NCBI RefSeq assembly: GCF_027941955.1
Contig: NZ_CP115960.1
Location: 1,116,001-1,180,000, forward strand
DNA from: Sphingomonas sp. 7/4-4
GTDB lineage: Bacteria; Pseudomonadota; Alphaproteobacteria; Sphingomonadales; Sphingomonadaceae
Reading direction: 5' to 3'
Length of the DNA stretch: 64,000 nt
Position numbers and translations under genes: made by a program. Below, piece after piece: positions 1 through 10,794 of the stretch. Under the pieces are notes generated by a model. The model was given only the letters and a program-made list of their open reading frames with translations. It did no database searches and was not told the origin of the DNA. The number at the start of each line of letters is the position of its first letter. Positions within the stretch are counted from its first letter, which is position 1.

Positions 1-462
1 GAAACCCGGCTCGCCGACTGGCCGATCGGGATCAACCCGGCGAGCGTGACCAGCCTCGTCCAGCTGATGACCGGCGGGCTGCACATCGCCCGGCCGTCCT
101 GGTCGCCGACCTCCCCGCCGCAAGGCGGCGTGCCGCTGCATTGCCGGCTGCGCTATTTCGATGCCGACCGGCGGCGCGCCGGCGTGCCCGAGGAGGTCGC
201 GGCTCTGGTGCACGCGATGGGGGATGCTTCGGCCGAGGTGACTCTGGTCAACCTGAGCCGCACGCAGGCACGCACCGTGACGGTGCAGGGCGGCGCCTAT
301 GCCGAGCATCGCATCGAAAGCGTGGTGCTCGACGGGCGCGCGACGCCGGTGGGCAGCCGCGACTTCACGATCCGGCTGGAGCCGGGCTGCGGCGCGCGGC
401 TGCGACTGGCGATGCGGCGCTACGCCAACCGGCCGACACTGGCGTTCCCGTGGCATCGCTGA
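1..462 (+). CDS. C-terminal part of an unrecognised protein (cut by left edge)
   Basis: The frame is open from base 1 and ends with TGA before 463, giving about 153 residues of a protein whose start is outside the window. I do not recognise the family. The visible part is rich in beta-prone segments (VTLVNLSRTQARTVTVQGG, then a DFTIRLEPG stretch) and ends in RPTLAFPWHR. This resembles a C-terminal beta-sandwich of a periplasmic or carbohydrate-active protein, but that is only an impression. It is followed by about 150 bases with no gene before the convergent esterase gene. Codon use is the high-GC pattern of its neighbours. Confidence 0.6.
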   Translation, partial: ETRLADWPIGINPASVTSLVQLMTGGLHIARPSWSPTSPPQGGVPLHCRLRYFDADRRRAGVPEEVAALVHAMGDASAEVTLVNLSRTQARTVTVQGGAYAEHRIESVVLDGRATPVGSRDFTIRLEPGCGARLRLAMRRYANRPTLAFPWHR

Positions 463-609
463 GGCGACCGAAGCGAAAGGTCACACTAAGGTCACACTGC
501 CGCGCATGTTTCCGGGCAGCGATTTCGCCTATATCAAATCATGTCAAAGAGCGGTCGGCAGCGGCGGACGCCCGAGCCAAGCAGGTGAAATCCAACATTG
601 CAAGCGGGG

Positions 610-2150
610 TCAGCCGCCCGGCTTGATATAGGGTGCCACCGACCAGAGCAGCCGCTCCTCGCGGCGGGGATCGCTCACCACCCGCGTGTCGGTGTCGAAG
701 AGTATCGTCAGGCGCCGATCGAGTTCGTATTTCGGCCACGCGGGAATACTCGCGCAATTCGGGTCGCCGGTACGGGCGAAGGCGATGAACGCATCAGCCA
801 TGCGTCCTGCCAGCCGCCGCGCCTCGGGACTGGTGCCGGTGTGTGAGCCCGGCGCCGCGACATTGTCGAACACCAGGGGGATGTCGAGCGTGTGGAAAGC
901 GCCGAGCACGCCATTATGTTCGGGTGCGGGGAAATCGAGCTGGTACATCCACGCTGGCGCGCCGATCTTGGCGCGTTCCTCGACCTGGATCAGATGGCCG
1001 GGCCATGACCGGCCGGCCGTCGTTGCCGCGAGCAGGATCTGGCCGGGGTCTTGTCCGGATAGATCTCGCGATAGCGCCGGGCGACCCAATCGGGCGCGAC
1101 GTCCTTGGTGATCTGCGACGCGATGCGCGCGGGGAGGTTCTCCCAATTGGTGTCGCCGCGCTTGAGCCAGTCGGCGATCCAGCCCGCGGTCTCGTCATGG
1201 GTGTTGCCGACGATCAGCGGGATGTGCGCGGCTTCGCGCGGGGCGTCGGGGACGAAAGGATGGCGCGGCAGCACGCCGTGATCGAGCGTAGAGACGAAGC
1301 TGATCTCACCCTTGCCTTCGAGCGGATCGGTCATTGCCATCGCCTCGACGAGCGTCTCGACCGACAGCGCGCGGAGTGCGGCGACATCGGCAGCGCCGGC
1401 CTTGGTCATCCACGCCTTCGCCCGCGCAGTGGCGTGCATCGGGCCGGCGGCGGTGACGTGCTGGCCGCTCATCGTCGCGGCGCGGTGGAAGAGCGGGCGC
1501 GCCTCGGGCATCGCCATCAAGGTCACCACCTTGGCGCCGCCGCCCGACTGGCCGAACAGCATCACGCAGTCGGGATCGCCGCCGAAACCGGCAATGTTGT
1601 CGCGCACCCATTGCAGCGCGAGGGCGATGTCGAGATTGCCGACATTGCCCGATTCCGCCGGCCCGCCCAGCCCCGCGAGATAGGCATAGCCGAGCCCGGC
1701 GAGGCGATGGTTGAGCGTCACCACCACCACGTCGCCGCGCCGGACGAGATTGGTGCCGTCGTAGAGCGGGTCCGACCCCGAGCCGTGGGCATGCGCGCCG
1801 CCGTGCAGATAGACCATCACCGGCCGGCGTCGGCGATCGAGCGCCGGGGTCCAGATGTTGAGGAACAGGCAGTCCTCGCTGGTCGGCTCTTCGGCGCGAG
1901 TCTGCGGCGCGGCGGGCCCGTAGCGCGTGGCATCGGCCACGCCCGACCATGGCACCGGCGATAGCGCACGCTGGAAGCGGCGCGGCCGGGTGTCGGCGCC
2001 GTAGCGGATGCCCCGGAAGATCAGGACGCCGTTTTCGGTGAACCCCCGCACACGGCCGAAGCGCGTGGTGGCGACCGGATCGGCTCCGCGTGCCCAGCCG
2101 GCCGCGGGCAGCAGCAGCGAACCCGCCAGCAGCGTGCGGCGCGCGATCAC
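610..2150 (-). CDS. Type B carboxylesterase, secreted (one frame break)
   Basis: Carboxylesterase/lipase family B, an alpha/beta hydrolase of about 513 residues after repair, predicted to cleave carboxylic esters outside the cytoplasm. The start is a GTG at 2150 that overlaps the LysR stop (GTGA), implying translational coupling. The N-terminus has a twin-arginine-like signal (ARRTLLAGSLLLPAAGWARGA, residues about 3-23). The family hallmarks are present: an EDCLFLNIWTP segment, YLHGGAHAHGSG as oxyanion loop, nucleophile motif GQSGGG, acidic residue in NTHDETAGW, and the catalytic His in GAFHTLDIPLVF. The last motif is in another frame: a base is missing in the GGCCGGGG run at 1041-1048, after YREIYPDKTP, and restoring one G/C joins the two parts exactly. 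It sits with LysR and a hexarate dehydratase gene, so a role in releasing ester groups from plant sugars is possible but inferred. Confidence 0.85.
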
Positions 2151-3037
2151 GTCGCGGCGGTCTGCGCGCAGAGCAGGCGCATCGGCTCGAGCGCGGGGTT
2201 CGCATTGTCGCGCCGCCACGCCATGTGGAGCTCGACCGGCGCCTCGGGATCGGTCTGCAGGGTGCGGAACTGGACGTCGATCAGATGCAGCCCCGAGGCC
2301 GATTGCGGCACCACCGCCGCCGCCAGCCCGGCCTGCACCAGCCCGAGCATCGAATGGATCTGAGTGACGTGCTGGACGTAGAGCGGCGACACGCCGGCAT
2401 CGTCGAACAGCCGCAGCAGCATGTTGTGGAAATAACCGGCGCCCTCACGCGAATACATGATCAGCGGCTCGCCATCGAAGTCCGCAAGCGCGAACTCGGC
2501 CTTACCGAGGCCCGGATCGCCCGGCGGCAATGCCACCACCAAAGGCTCGCGCGCGACGCACAGAGTGTCGAACTCATGCCGGTCGACGGGCGGGCGGACG
2601 AAGCCGATGTCGATCAGCCCGGTGAGCAACGCATCGACCTGATCGCCCGATACCATCTCGCGCAGTTCCAAATCGATATTGGGAAGCCGCGCCCGCGCCT
2701 GCGCGACGATGCGGGGCACGAGGCTGTAGCCCGATACCGCAGTGAAGCCGATCGCGACCTTGCCGGTATCGCCCTTGGCGACACGCCGGGCGGAAAGCGC
2801 CGCGCTCTCCGCAAGGCGGACGATACGGCGTGCCTCGATCAGGAAAACCCGGCCTGCCGGGGTCAGGCTGACCTGACGGCTGGTCCGTTCGAGCAAGGTG
2901 ATGCCGAGAATGCGCTCGAGCAGCTGGATCTGGCGGCTGAGCGGCGATTGGGTCATGTTCAGCCGCTGCGCCGCGCGGCCGAAATGGAGTTCCTCGGCGG
3001 CGGCGACGAAGCAGCGAAGCTGGCTCAGCTCGAACAT
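2147..3037 (-). CDS. LysR-family transcriptional regulator
   Basis: Intact 296-residue LysR-type regulator. Residues 1-60 form the winged helix-turn-helix (FELSQLRCFVAAAEELHFGR, then AAQRLNMTQSPLSRQIQLLE), and the rest is the periplasmic-binding-protein-like effector domain starting near GKVAIGFT. The ATG start has the canonical LysR N-terminal spacing. It lies 31 bases downstream of the dehydratase gene on the same strand, and its stop overlaps the start of the esterase gene, so dehydratase, regulator and esterase are probably co-transcribed. By position it most likely controls the dehydratase/esterase cluster in response to a sugar acid; the effector is not readable from sequence. Confidence 0.9.
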   Translation of the reverse strand: MFELSQLRCFVAAAEELHFGRAAQRLNMTQSPLSRQIQLLERILGITLLERTSRQVSLTPAGRVFLIEARRIVRLAESAALSARRVAKGDTGKVAIGFTAVSGYSLVPRIVAQARARLPNIDLELREMVSGDQVDALLTGLIDIGFVRPPVDRHEFDTLCVAREPLVVALPPGDPGLGKAEFALADFDGEPLIMYSREGAGYFHNMLLRLFDDAGVSPLYVQHVTQIHSMLGLVQAGLAAAVVPQSASGLHLIDVQFRTLQTDPEAPVELHMAWRRDNANPALEPMRLLCAQTAAT

Positions 3038-3068
3038 GGGCCCGTCTATCGCACCCCCGGCACCCGAG

Positions 3069-4007
3069 TCACGCGGCGTGCGCGATCGCTCCGGCGTTGA
3101 CGCGTTCGATCAGCGCGCGTAGCTCTTCCTGCTCGGCAGGGGTCAGATCGGTGAGCGGCGAGCGCACCGGACCCGCGTCGCGCCCGACCACGCGCATTCC
3201 CGCCTTGACGATCGACACCGCATAGCCGCGGCCGCGGTTGCGCAAGGTGATGTAAGGAAGAACGAACGCGCGGAGTTGGGCGAGCACTTCGGCGCGGTCG
3301 TCAGCGCGGACCGCACGATAGAAATTCAGCGCCCATTCGGGCATGAAATTGAAGATCGCCGAGGAATAGGTGGTGACGCCCATCGTCAGATAGGGCGCGG
3401 CGAAGGTCTCCGCGGTGGGGAGCCCGCCGATATAGGTCAGCCGGTCGCCCATCCGCGCATAGATCCGCGTCATCAGCTCGATATCGCCTACGCCGTCCTT
3501 GAACCCGACAAGGTTGGGGTTGCGTTCGCAAAGCCCCGCGAGCGCTTCGTCGTCGAGCACCGCATTGTCGCGATTATAGACGATCACGCCGAGCCCGGTC
3601 GCCTTGCATACCGCCTCGACATGCGCGGCAAGCCCGGCCTGCGACGATCCGACCAGATAGGGCGGCAGCAGCAGCAGCCCGTCGGCCCCTGCCTTTTCGG
3701 CGCCGCGCGCGATCTCGACGGCGATCGCGGTGCCGTAGCCGCAGCCAGAGATCACCGGCAGCTTGCCGTTCGCCTCGGCCGCCGCGGCGCGCACCACATT
3801 GACGACTTCGTTCGGTGTGAGCGAGAAGAATTCACCGGTTCCGCCGGCGGCGAACAAGCCGGCCAGCTCGTGTGAGAGCATCCATGCGCAATGCGCGCGA
3901 TACGGCCCTTCGAGGAACGCGCCGTCGGCATCGAAATGGGTCACGGGGAAGGACAGCAGCCCGCCACCCAGAGTGCGGGCCATGTCGGCCGGGCTCATCG
4001 TCGTCAC
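3069..4007 (-). CDS. kdgD: 5-dehydro-4-deoxyglucarate dehydratase (DHDPS superfamily)
   Basis: A 312-residue class I aldolase-fold enzyme of the dihydrodipicolinate synthase superfamily. It best matches the 5-dehydro-4-deoxyglucarate dehydratase branch, which converts 5-keto-4-deoxyglucarate to alpha-ketoglutarate semialdehyde in hexarate/galacturonate oxidation. Evidence is the N-terminal [17 protein letters not shown], the GTGEFFSL substrate loop (TGE with FF rather than the TTGE of DapA), the conserved tyrosine in VIVYNRDNA and the Schiff-base lysine in [10 protein letters not shown]. Length fits that branch. It is first in a minus-strand cluster with a LysR gene and an esterase. Other DHDPS-family activities cannot be excluded without assay. 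Confidence 0.8.
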   Translation of the reverse strand: MTTMSPADMARTLGGGLLSFPVTHFDADGAFLEGPYRAHCAWMLSHELAGLFAAGGTGEFFSLTPNEVVNVVRAAAAEANGKLPVISGCGYGTAIAVEIARGAEKAGADGLLLLPPYLVGSSQAGLAAHVEAVCKATGLGVIVYNRDNAVLDDEALAGLCERNPNLVGFKDGVGDIELMTRIYARMGDRLTYIGGLPTAETFAAPYLTMGVTTYSSAIFNFMPEWALNFYRAVRADDRAEVLAQLRAFVLPYITLRNRGRGYAVSIVKAGMRVVGRDAGPVRSPLTDLTPAEQEELRALIERVNAGAIAHAA

Positions 4008-4225
4008 AGAGGCATCTCCTGGGCCGCGCCGCGATCGATGCGCCGCGGGTCTCGCCTGTTCAATTAGGCGGTCTGTGGCACTCGGTCCAAGCCAAAGCGG
4101 CGATGGATCGATGCACGGGTTGGCATGAAAACATCTCGGACATCGGACGAGCGGCGGCTTTCGGACTCCGCCATGGAGGCACTGAACGGCCGCGGGCCGT
4201 CGTCCGACTTACGGGCGCCAAAAAA

Positions 4226-5700
4226 CTAGCTGCAATAGCTCGCCAGGAATTCGGCGTGGCTCGGCAGCTTCGGGAGCTGGGCGGCGATCCCGGCGCGCAG
4301 GTCGTTCAATGCCCTCTCCAGATCGGCGCTCGGCATCACTGCCGGCATGTGGTGATAGTCGCTCGGCATCACGCCCTGCCCCATCATCACGGCGTTCCAG
4401 CTATCGACACGGAACAGATCGTCCGAGCCTTGATAGGCCATCGCGCTCTCGCGGAAGAGCGCGATGCGCGCGGCGAGGCTGTCGGGAATTTCGCGCGCGG
4501 CATGCTCGCGCCAGAAGGGCTCGTCGCGCTGGTTGAGCTTGTAGTGGAGGATGATGAAGTCGCGGACATGTTCGGTCTCGGCGCGCGACTGGCGGTTGAA
4601 CTGCTCGGCAAGCGCAGCCATGTCGCGGCGAAGCGGAAAGTTCTGGAGCAGCCGCGTGACCGCGATCATCACCAGATGGATGCTGGTCGATTCGAGCGGC
4701 TCGATGAAGCCGCTGGAAAGACCGATCGCGATGCAGTTGCGGTTCCATGCCTGCTTCCGCGCGCCGGTGCGGTAGCGGAGCAGGCGTGGATCGAAGAGCG
4801 GCTTGCCCGGAACCGCCGCCAGCAGTTGCTCGCGTGCCGCGTCGTCCGAGAGATGCGCGCTGGAGAAGACGAAGCCGTTGCCCATGCGATGCTGCAGCGG
4901 GATGCGCCAGCGCCAGCCCGCGCCGTGCGCGATCGCGCGGGTATAAGGCACGGGCGGCTCGGTCGTTTCCGATTGCACTGCGAACGCACTGTCGGTGGGC
5001 AGCCATTCGCCCCAGTCGTCGAAACCGGTCTCCAGCGTGCCCTCGATCAGCAGCGCGCGGAAACCGGTGCAATCGATGAAGAGGTCGCCTTCGATGCGCG
5101 TGCCCGATTCGAGCACCAGCGCCGCGATGTCGCCGCTCTCGCCGTCACGCTCGACCGTGGTGATCTTGCCCTCGACGCGCTTCACTCCCGCCGGCTCGGC
5201 GAGCGAGCGGAGGAAGGCCGCATAGGCAGTCGCGTCGAGATGATATGCGAAGGAGAGCGGCGACGGATCGCCGGTGGCGAACTTGCCTGCTATCGCCGCC
5301 TGGGTCTCGAGCGAATAATCGGTATAGGCGCCGCCAAAGCCGCGGCTCCGCGCCTCCAGCCAGAAATGCTGGAAATCGGCGAGGGGCAGCGATCGGCCGA
5401 CCGTGCCGAAGGGGTGGAAATAGCGATCGCCGTCGTGCTTCCAATTCTCGAACGAGATGCCCAGCTTGAAGGTGGAGTTGGTCTCGCGCATGAAGATACG
5501 CTCGTTGATCCCGAGCAATGCGTGAAAAGTGCGCGCGGTGGGGATCGTCGATTCCCCACGCCGACCGTGCCGATCGCATCCGATTCAACCAATGTGATGT
5601 CGAGCAGCGGCCCGAGATGCCGGACCAGCGCCGCGGCGGCGACCCAGCCCGCCGTCCCTCCGCCGGCGATCACGACACGATATTTGGATTGTTCGGTCAT
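4226..5700 (-). CDS. Tryptophan 7-halogenase-family flavoprotein (one frame break)
   Basis: FAD-dependent halogenase family, about 491 residues after repair. It shows the FAD-binding GGGTAGWVAAAAL near residue 13, the VGVGESTIP segment, the LGISFENWK segment near the expected active-site lysine, and the family signature WRWRIP in GAGWRWRIPLQHR. The start is ATG at 5700. The frame breaks in the CCCC run at 5554-5557 (plus strand), right after VGVG; adding one base restores GESTIPTARTFHALLG. Sphingomonads and Caulobacterales often place such genes beside TonB receptors in sugar-uptake loci, as here, and most of these have no known halogenation product. A true halide substrate is therefore uncertain. 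It is downstream of the receptor on the same strand, separated by a hairpin. Confidence 0.85.
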
Positions 5701-5765
5701 TGCGAAGCCTTGTTGGGAGGTTGATGCTCTGGCGCTTTGGGTCATGCCATCCGATCATAAACAAG

Positions 5766-5792
5766 AAAGGCCGCCCTGCGCGAGCGGCCTTT
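5766..5792 (-). terminator. Hairpin between receptor and halogenase genes
   Basis: A 9-bp perfect stem (aaaggccgc at 5766-5774 with gcggccttt at 5784-5792) lies just beyond the receptor stop codon. On the minus strand the stem is followed by TTTCTTG, so it is a plausible factor-independent terminator or a partial one that lowers halogenase expression. Confidence 0.6.
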
Positions 5793-5813
5793 CCAGATTG
5801 CAGCGGCGTCGCC

Positions 5814-8800
5814 TCAGAAGCGGAAGCGCGCACCGAGCAGGTACCGGGCGGATCCCTCCGCCTCGTACCAGGTGTTGATATAGTCGCGGCTATAGGTCCG
5901 GACGCCTTCCTCCAGCAGGTTGATGCCCTCGAACGTCACCGAGATGTTCTTGGTGACATCGTAGCTCATGCTGATGTCGAGCTGGCCATAGGGGTCGTTG
6001 AAGACCGGGTTATGGGCAGCGCCGCGATTGACGTCGCTGAGGAACTTACCGCGCCAGTTATAGGCCAAGCGTGCCGAGATGCCGTATTTCTCGTAGATCA
6101 GCGTCGCGTTGGCCGTATCGCTGAGGCCCACCAGCGCGAACTGGTTCGCGGTCGGATCGGCGGTGATGTCGAACCCGATATTGCCGCGTACCAGCGTGTA
6201 GCTCGCCGCGATGCCGAGGCCGGTATCGCCGAGGAAATACTGGCCGGCGATCTCGACGCCGTAGATTTCGGCGTCCTTGTTGTTGATCGGCGTGTTGACC
6301 GCGAAGTTGAGCAGCGGATCCCCAGCCGTCGGCTGGACGTCGAGCGTGGCGATGATGTTGGCGATGTAGTTCGACGTGAACGTGCGCGTTCCCGCATCGT
6401 AGTTTGCGGACAGCTCGGTCGTCGCCTGCGCGGTATTGCCGTTATACTTCTGAAGAACGGCGGCGCTGGTGAACAGGTTGACGTTGGTGATGTCGCCCCC
6501 CAGCGCGTTGACGATGCCGCGGGCGGCGGTCGCATTCGGGCCGGAAGTCGGGTCGCGCAGGCCGAACAGGTTGCGCTGGACGACGGTGTTACCGATGAAG
6601 TTGTGCACCCGCTTGTCGAAGAAACCAACCGACAGATACACGTCCTTGTGCGGATACCATTCGAGCGAGACGTCGAAATTGTCCGAATCCAGCGGCTTGA
6701 GGTTGGGATCGTTCTGGAAGCCGGTCGCGGTTCCGCCCAGCGGCGACGGATTGTTGAGCGCGCCGGCGCTCGTCGATGCGAACAAATTGCCATAAGGCGC
6801 GCGGGAGATCGTCTTGCTGTAGGAGAAGCGGGCGATCACATTGTCGATCGGCTCGACCTGGAAATCGAACGACGGCAACAGGTTGTTGTAGCTGCCCTCT
6901 CCGGTGACCGCCTGGCGGTCGGCCGAATTGGCGACGTTGAAGTCGTTGTCGGCCTGCCACACCACCGCGAGCGGGACCTGCTGCAGCGACGTCGAATGCA
7001 CCTTGGTGCTTTCGAACCGGGCGCCGGCGACCAGGCTCGCCTTGCGACCGCCGAGTTCGCCCTTCCAGGTCACCTGGCCATAGACTGCCCAGATGTCTTC
7101 CTTCACGCGGTTGTCGGCGTTGCTGTCGATGTTGTTGGCGTGATTCACGCCGTCATTGGTGATGCCGATATAGTGGTTGTAGAGCGCGTTGTAGAGCGCC
7201 GTCGTGTCCTGCGCGCGCCATGCGACGAGCCCGGCCGTATCCGCTTTCGCATTGTTGTGGCTGAACAGGCAGGTGAGGCAATATTGCTCGACCAGGCCGG
7301 GCGCCAACGCATTGACGTCGGGAGCCAGCGCATTGTTCCAGTCGCCCAGCACCTGACGGGTGTTGTACTGCGTCTGGCGCGTGTCGGTGGTGCGATAATC
7401 GGCACCGAAATCGAAGCGGCTGCCGGCGCCCAGATCCCAGCCGGCGTCGATCCGCGCTTCCTTGATGTCCTGCGTCTGCGCCGAAGCGAACTGGCGCTGG
7501 ACGGCGGCCGAGAGATCGGCCGCGTCGAACACGCCGTTGCAATTGCCGGTGGTGAACGGCGTGCCGGTCGGGGTCGTGTTGTGGAAGCAGTCGTTGATCG
7601 TCAGCGTCTGGGTCGGGAAGCCGTCATCGTCCCATGACAGCGAGTGTGCGCTCACGATATTGCCGTTGAACGCCACCGTGGTCGACGTCTGGCCGTTGGG
7701 GTTGTCGGGCAGGCTCTCCGCCTTGCCGAGATGGCCGTCCAGCGTGATGCTGAAATTGTCGGCGACATCCCATTTCGCGTTCGCGCCGATATCGTACAGC
7801 TTGTTCTTCTGCGCGCGATAGGCGTTCTCGAAGCCCTCGTCCTTCACGCCCGGAAGCGTCTCGTGGAGGAATTGCGTCGTGGCGATGCCGTTGCTCGCAT
7901 CGTCGAAGGTCACTTCGTCGAACGGGCGGCTGAACCAGTTCGACTGGCTCGAACGCCGCTCGGACTCCTGCAGCTGGGCATAGAGGCCGTCGACCGTAAG
8001 CGTCAGCGAATCGGCCGGGCGGAACTGGATCACGGCCTGGCCATTGATCCGCTCGCGGCTCGCTTCGGAGAAGTGATGGCGATAATCGTCGGGAACGGCG
8101 ACCAGCACGTTTGGATCGCTCGGGCGGTTGTTGATCACCGTCGTCGCGCGCACGAAGCCCTTCGAGGGATCGAGGAAGTCCGTCAGCGTCGGCATGTTCC
8201 AATAATTGTTCGCCTGGCTGACGAAGCTGAAGTTGCGCTTCTGATAGCTGCCGAACAGCGTGACGCCGAAGTTGCCGGCCTCATTGGCCCAGCTCGCGAT
8301 ACCCGAGAATTCCGGCGTCACCTTGCTGCCGCAATCGATGCAGTCGTCGGTGCTGTTGTCGTAGCTCGCCTTGGCACCGATCGAGCCGGTGAAACCCGGT
8401 CCCCGATCCAGAGGCTGCACGCCGACGATGTTGATCGTCGCGCCGATGCCGCCCGACGGTATCGCCGCGCGGCCGGTCTTGTAGACTTCGAGCGTCTTCA
8501 CGCCTTCGGAGGCGAGATTGGCGAAGTCGAACGACCGTCCGAAGCCCCTGCGCCGTCGCCATTCTGATCGCCGCCGACCGCGACGATGTTGGAGGTGGCG
8601 AGCTGGCGGCCGTTGAGGGTGACCAGGTTATACTGCGCGCCGAAGCCGCGCACCGTCACCGTCGAGCCTTCGCCGTTCACGCGATCGATCGACACGCCGG
8701 TGATGCGCTGGAGCGATTCCGCGAGATTGGTGTTGGCGAACTTGCCGATGTCCTCAGCCGAGATCGCGTCGACGACGCCAGTCGACTCGCGTTTGATCGC

Positions 8801-8995
8801 GATCGAACGTTCCAGCGACGCGCGCACGCCCGTCACGACGATCTCGTCCGGATCGGTCTGCGTCGCGTCCGCTTGCGCGTCCGTCGCCTGCGGATCCGCG
8901 GTTTGCGCCCTTGCGATGCCTGGCGCAGCAAGTGCAACAGCGATTGCCGCGAAAGAAGCAGCCTTATTGAGCGCCAATTGATTGAACTTTTTCAT
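5814..8995 (-). CDS. TonB-dependent receptor, sugar-locus type (one frame break)
   Basis: Outer-membrane TonB-dependent receptor of about 1060 residues. It has a signal peptide (MKKFNQLALNKAASFAAIAVALAAPGIARA, residues 1-30), then a TonB-box-like DEIVVTGVRASLERSI, a plug domain (EDIGKFANTNLAESLQRITGV, TVRGFGAQYNLVTLNGR), and a long beta-barrel ending in an aromatic terminus (GARFRF). The frame is interrupted in the CCCC run at 8545-8548 (plus strand). One extra base joins GDGAGGFGRSFDFANLASEG to VKTLEVYKTGRA, the exact family pattern. It should import an oligosaccharide; the ligand is unknown. A LacI-type operator lies 72 bases upstream of the start. Confidence 0.9.
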
Positions 8996-9066
8996 AACAC
9001 CCTCCCTGCCGATGATTATGGCTCGGCTTAGTTATTAGTGAACACTTCAGTCTTCACAGTATTTAA

Positions 9067-9080
9067 CGACAGCGTTGTCA
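9067..9080. promoter_or_regulatory. LacI-type operator upstream of the TonB receptor
   Basis: The imperfect palindrome cgacagcgttgtca has the central CG and the TGnnAnCGnTnnCA spacing typical of LacI/GalR operators. It lies about 72 bases upstream of the receptor ATG and closely resembles the two sites upstream of the transporter gene at 9474-9510, so the same LacI protein probably binds all three. Confidence 0.55.
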
Positions 9081-9473
9081 AATATAACTATACGTTCCTT
9101 GTTATTTACTCTGGTTTTCGATTGATCGAACTTGCAATGCCGCGGGCGCCACGGAGAGCAAGCGTGCAAAGGTGACAGAGGCGCGCTTCCCGATCATCTA
9201 TCGGCGAAACCCTGTTGGAGGCGCCTCGCAGCGCGTCGGCGTGACCGATCCCGCCCATGGCAAAGGCGCGGCCATCGCCCGAGCGTCGAGCGATGGCCGC
9301 AGAAATCCGACCGCTTGTGGGTAGGTCGGAGGGGTAGCGGAGGGAAATCGAGCGCGTCCGGCGCAGCTCGAACCAAATGCAGTCGGGAAGAAAGGCGCGC
9401 GTGCCGCAATGATGCAGTCGTCGTGCATGGTTTCCTCCCCCATTGCATCTTTTCAGCCAATGCTCATGGTTTC
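9081..9473. other. Divergent intergenic region without a supported gene
   Basis: This 390-base stretch lies between the receptor promoter and the transporter operators. I see no ORF with a ribosome-binding site or recognisable protein. The part next to the receptor (9000-9120) is AT-rich compared with the surroundings and is the likely receptor promoter. Confidence 0.5.
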
Positions 9474-9510
9474 TGACAGCGATGTCTGACGCGATCTGAC
9501 ATCGATGTCA
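9474..9510. promoter_or_regulatory. Tandem LacI-type operators upstream of the MFS gene
   Basis: Two palindromic sites lie 23 bases apart centre to centre, about two helical turns. tgacagcgatgtct (9474-9487) is imperfect and tgacatcgatgtca (9497-9510) is a perfect 14-bp palindrome. Both fit the LacI-family TGnnAnCGnTnnCA pattern. They lie 45-80 bases upstream of the transporter start, suitable for cooperative repression. Confidence 0.65.
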
Positions 9511-9553
9511 AGTTGCGCATTGCATTGCTTCGCATGGGGGATAAGGTCCGCCC

Positions 9554-10778
9554 GTGCGACGCCTTCCCGTCACCTCCGATAACGCCTCGAGCACCGACCG
9601 GCTGTTCCGGCTGTCGGTCGGCATCTTCTTCATGGGCGGCTTCGTCACCTCGCTCGTCAGCCTGCTGGGGCCGCGGCTGACGCTCATCGACAAGCTCGAT
9701 TATACCAGCGGCGCGCTGGTGCAGCTGGCCTTCCACTCCAGCTATCTGCTGTTCGCGCTGCCGATAACCGCGATGCTGGTGCGGATCGGGTACATGCGGT
9801 CGATTTCGCTTGGGCTCGTGGTGATGGCGAGCGGGTGCCTGGGACTGGCGGGCGCCGCCTGGGCGGCGAGTTACCCGGTCGTGCTGGTGGCGCTGCTCAG
9901 CCTTTCCGCCGGGATCACGTTCCTGCAAATCGCCGCCAATGTGATCCAGCCCGTGCTCGAACGATCGGGCCGCGGGATTTCGCGGCTGACCTTGCTCCAG
10001 GGCTTCAATTCGATCGGGACCGTGCTCGCGCCGCTGATCGGCGCGGGCTTCCTGCTGGGGAGCGCCGACGTGCGCGCCGGGGCACCGGGCTGGCTGACGC
10101 TGGCACTTCCTTCCTCGCCTGCGCGGCGGTTCTGCTCGGACTGGGCTTCGCCTTCTGGCGCGCCCGTGCATTGCTTGCGTTCCTTGCCGTACCACGCCGG
10201 CTGCCGCTGGCGCAGCTCCGGCGCGTGCTGGCCGAGCCGCGGCTGGTCTTCGGGGCCCTTGCGATGTTCGGCTATGTCGGGGCGGAAGTAACGATCGGCA
10301 GCCTGCTCGCCAATTATCTGGCGCAACCGACGATCTTGAACGCCGATCCGACGAGCGCCGGGCGGCTCGTGAGCCTCTATTGGGGCGGCGCGATGATCGG
10401 GCGGTTCGCGGGCGCCTATGGCATGACGCGCTGGCAGCCCTCCGCGCTGTTGACCGCAGTCGGGGTCGGCGCCGTGGCCCTGGTGGCGATCGCGACTCAG
10501 GCGCAGGGCATCGTCGGCGCGGCGGCGCTGATCGCGGTCGGCCTGTGCAACGCGATCATGTACCCCACGCTGTTCGCGCTGTCGCTGCCGGAGGACCGGT
10601 CCTGCGCGCCCTACGCCTCGATGGTTCTGTGCATGGCGGTGGTCGGCGGCGCGGTGATCCCGGTGCTCACCGGAATGCTCGCGGACCATCTCGGCCTCGC
10701 AGGCGCGCTGGCCCTGCCCGCTTTTGCTATCTCGTGATCACTGCATTCGCGCTAGTGGTAGCGCTAACGGAACGATAG
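9554..10778 (+). CDS. MFS sugar permease, FucP-like (two frame breaks)
   Basis: Major facilitator superfamily transporter of about 408 residues after repair, with twelve predicted membrane helices. It begins RLFRLSVGIFFMGGFVTSLVSLLGPRL and carries FNSIGTVLAPLIGA in the middle, which resembles the fucose/glucose:H+ symporter (FucP) branch. A first base is missing near 10107-10114 (the CTTCCTTCC stretch), after GWLTLAL. A second is missing in the TTTT run at 10722-10725, so PAFCYLVITAFALVVALTER becomes the true C-terminus. The gene is followed closely by lacI and preceded by two LacI-type operators. It should move a mono- or disaccharide produced behind the TonB receptor across the inner membrane. 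Confidence 0.8.
10756..10769. promoter_or_regulatory. LacI-type operator overlapping the MFS gene end
   Basis: The site tggtagcgctaacg contains the perfect core tagcgcta. It resembles the TGGTAGCGCTA operators known for sugar LacI regulators (for example XylR) in Caulobacter. It lies 25 bases before the lacI start, inside the last codons of the transporter gene, so autoregulation is plausible. Its half-sites differ from those at 9474-9510, so a different regulator is possible. Confidence 0.45.
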
Positions 10779-10794
10779 GCTCTACGCCCTGCCC

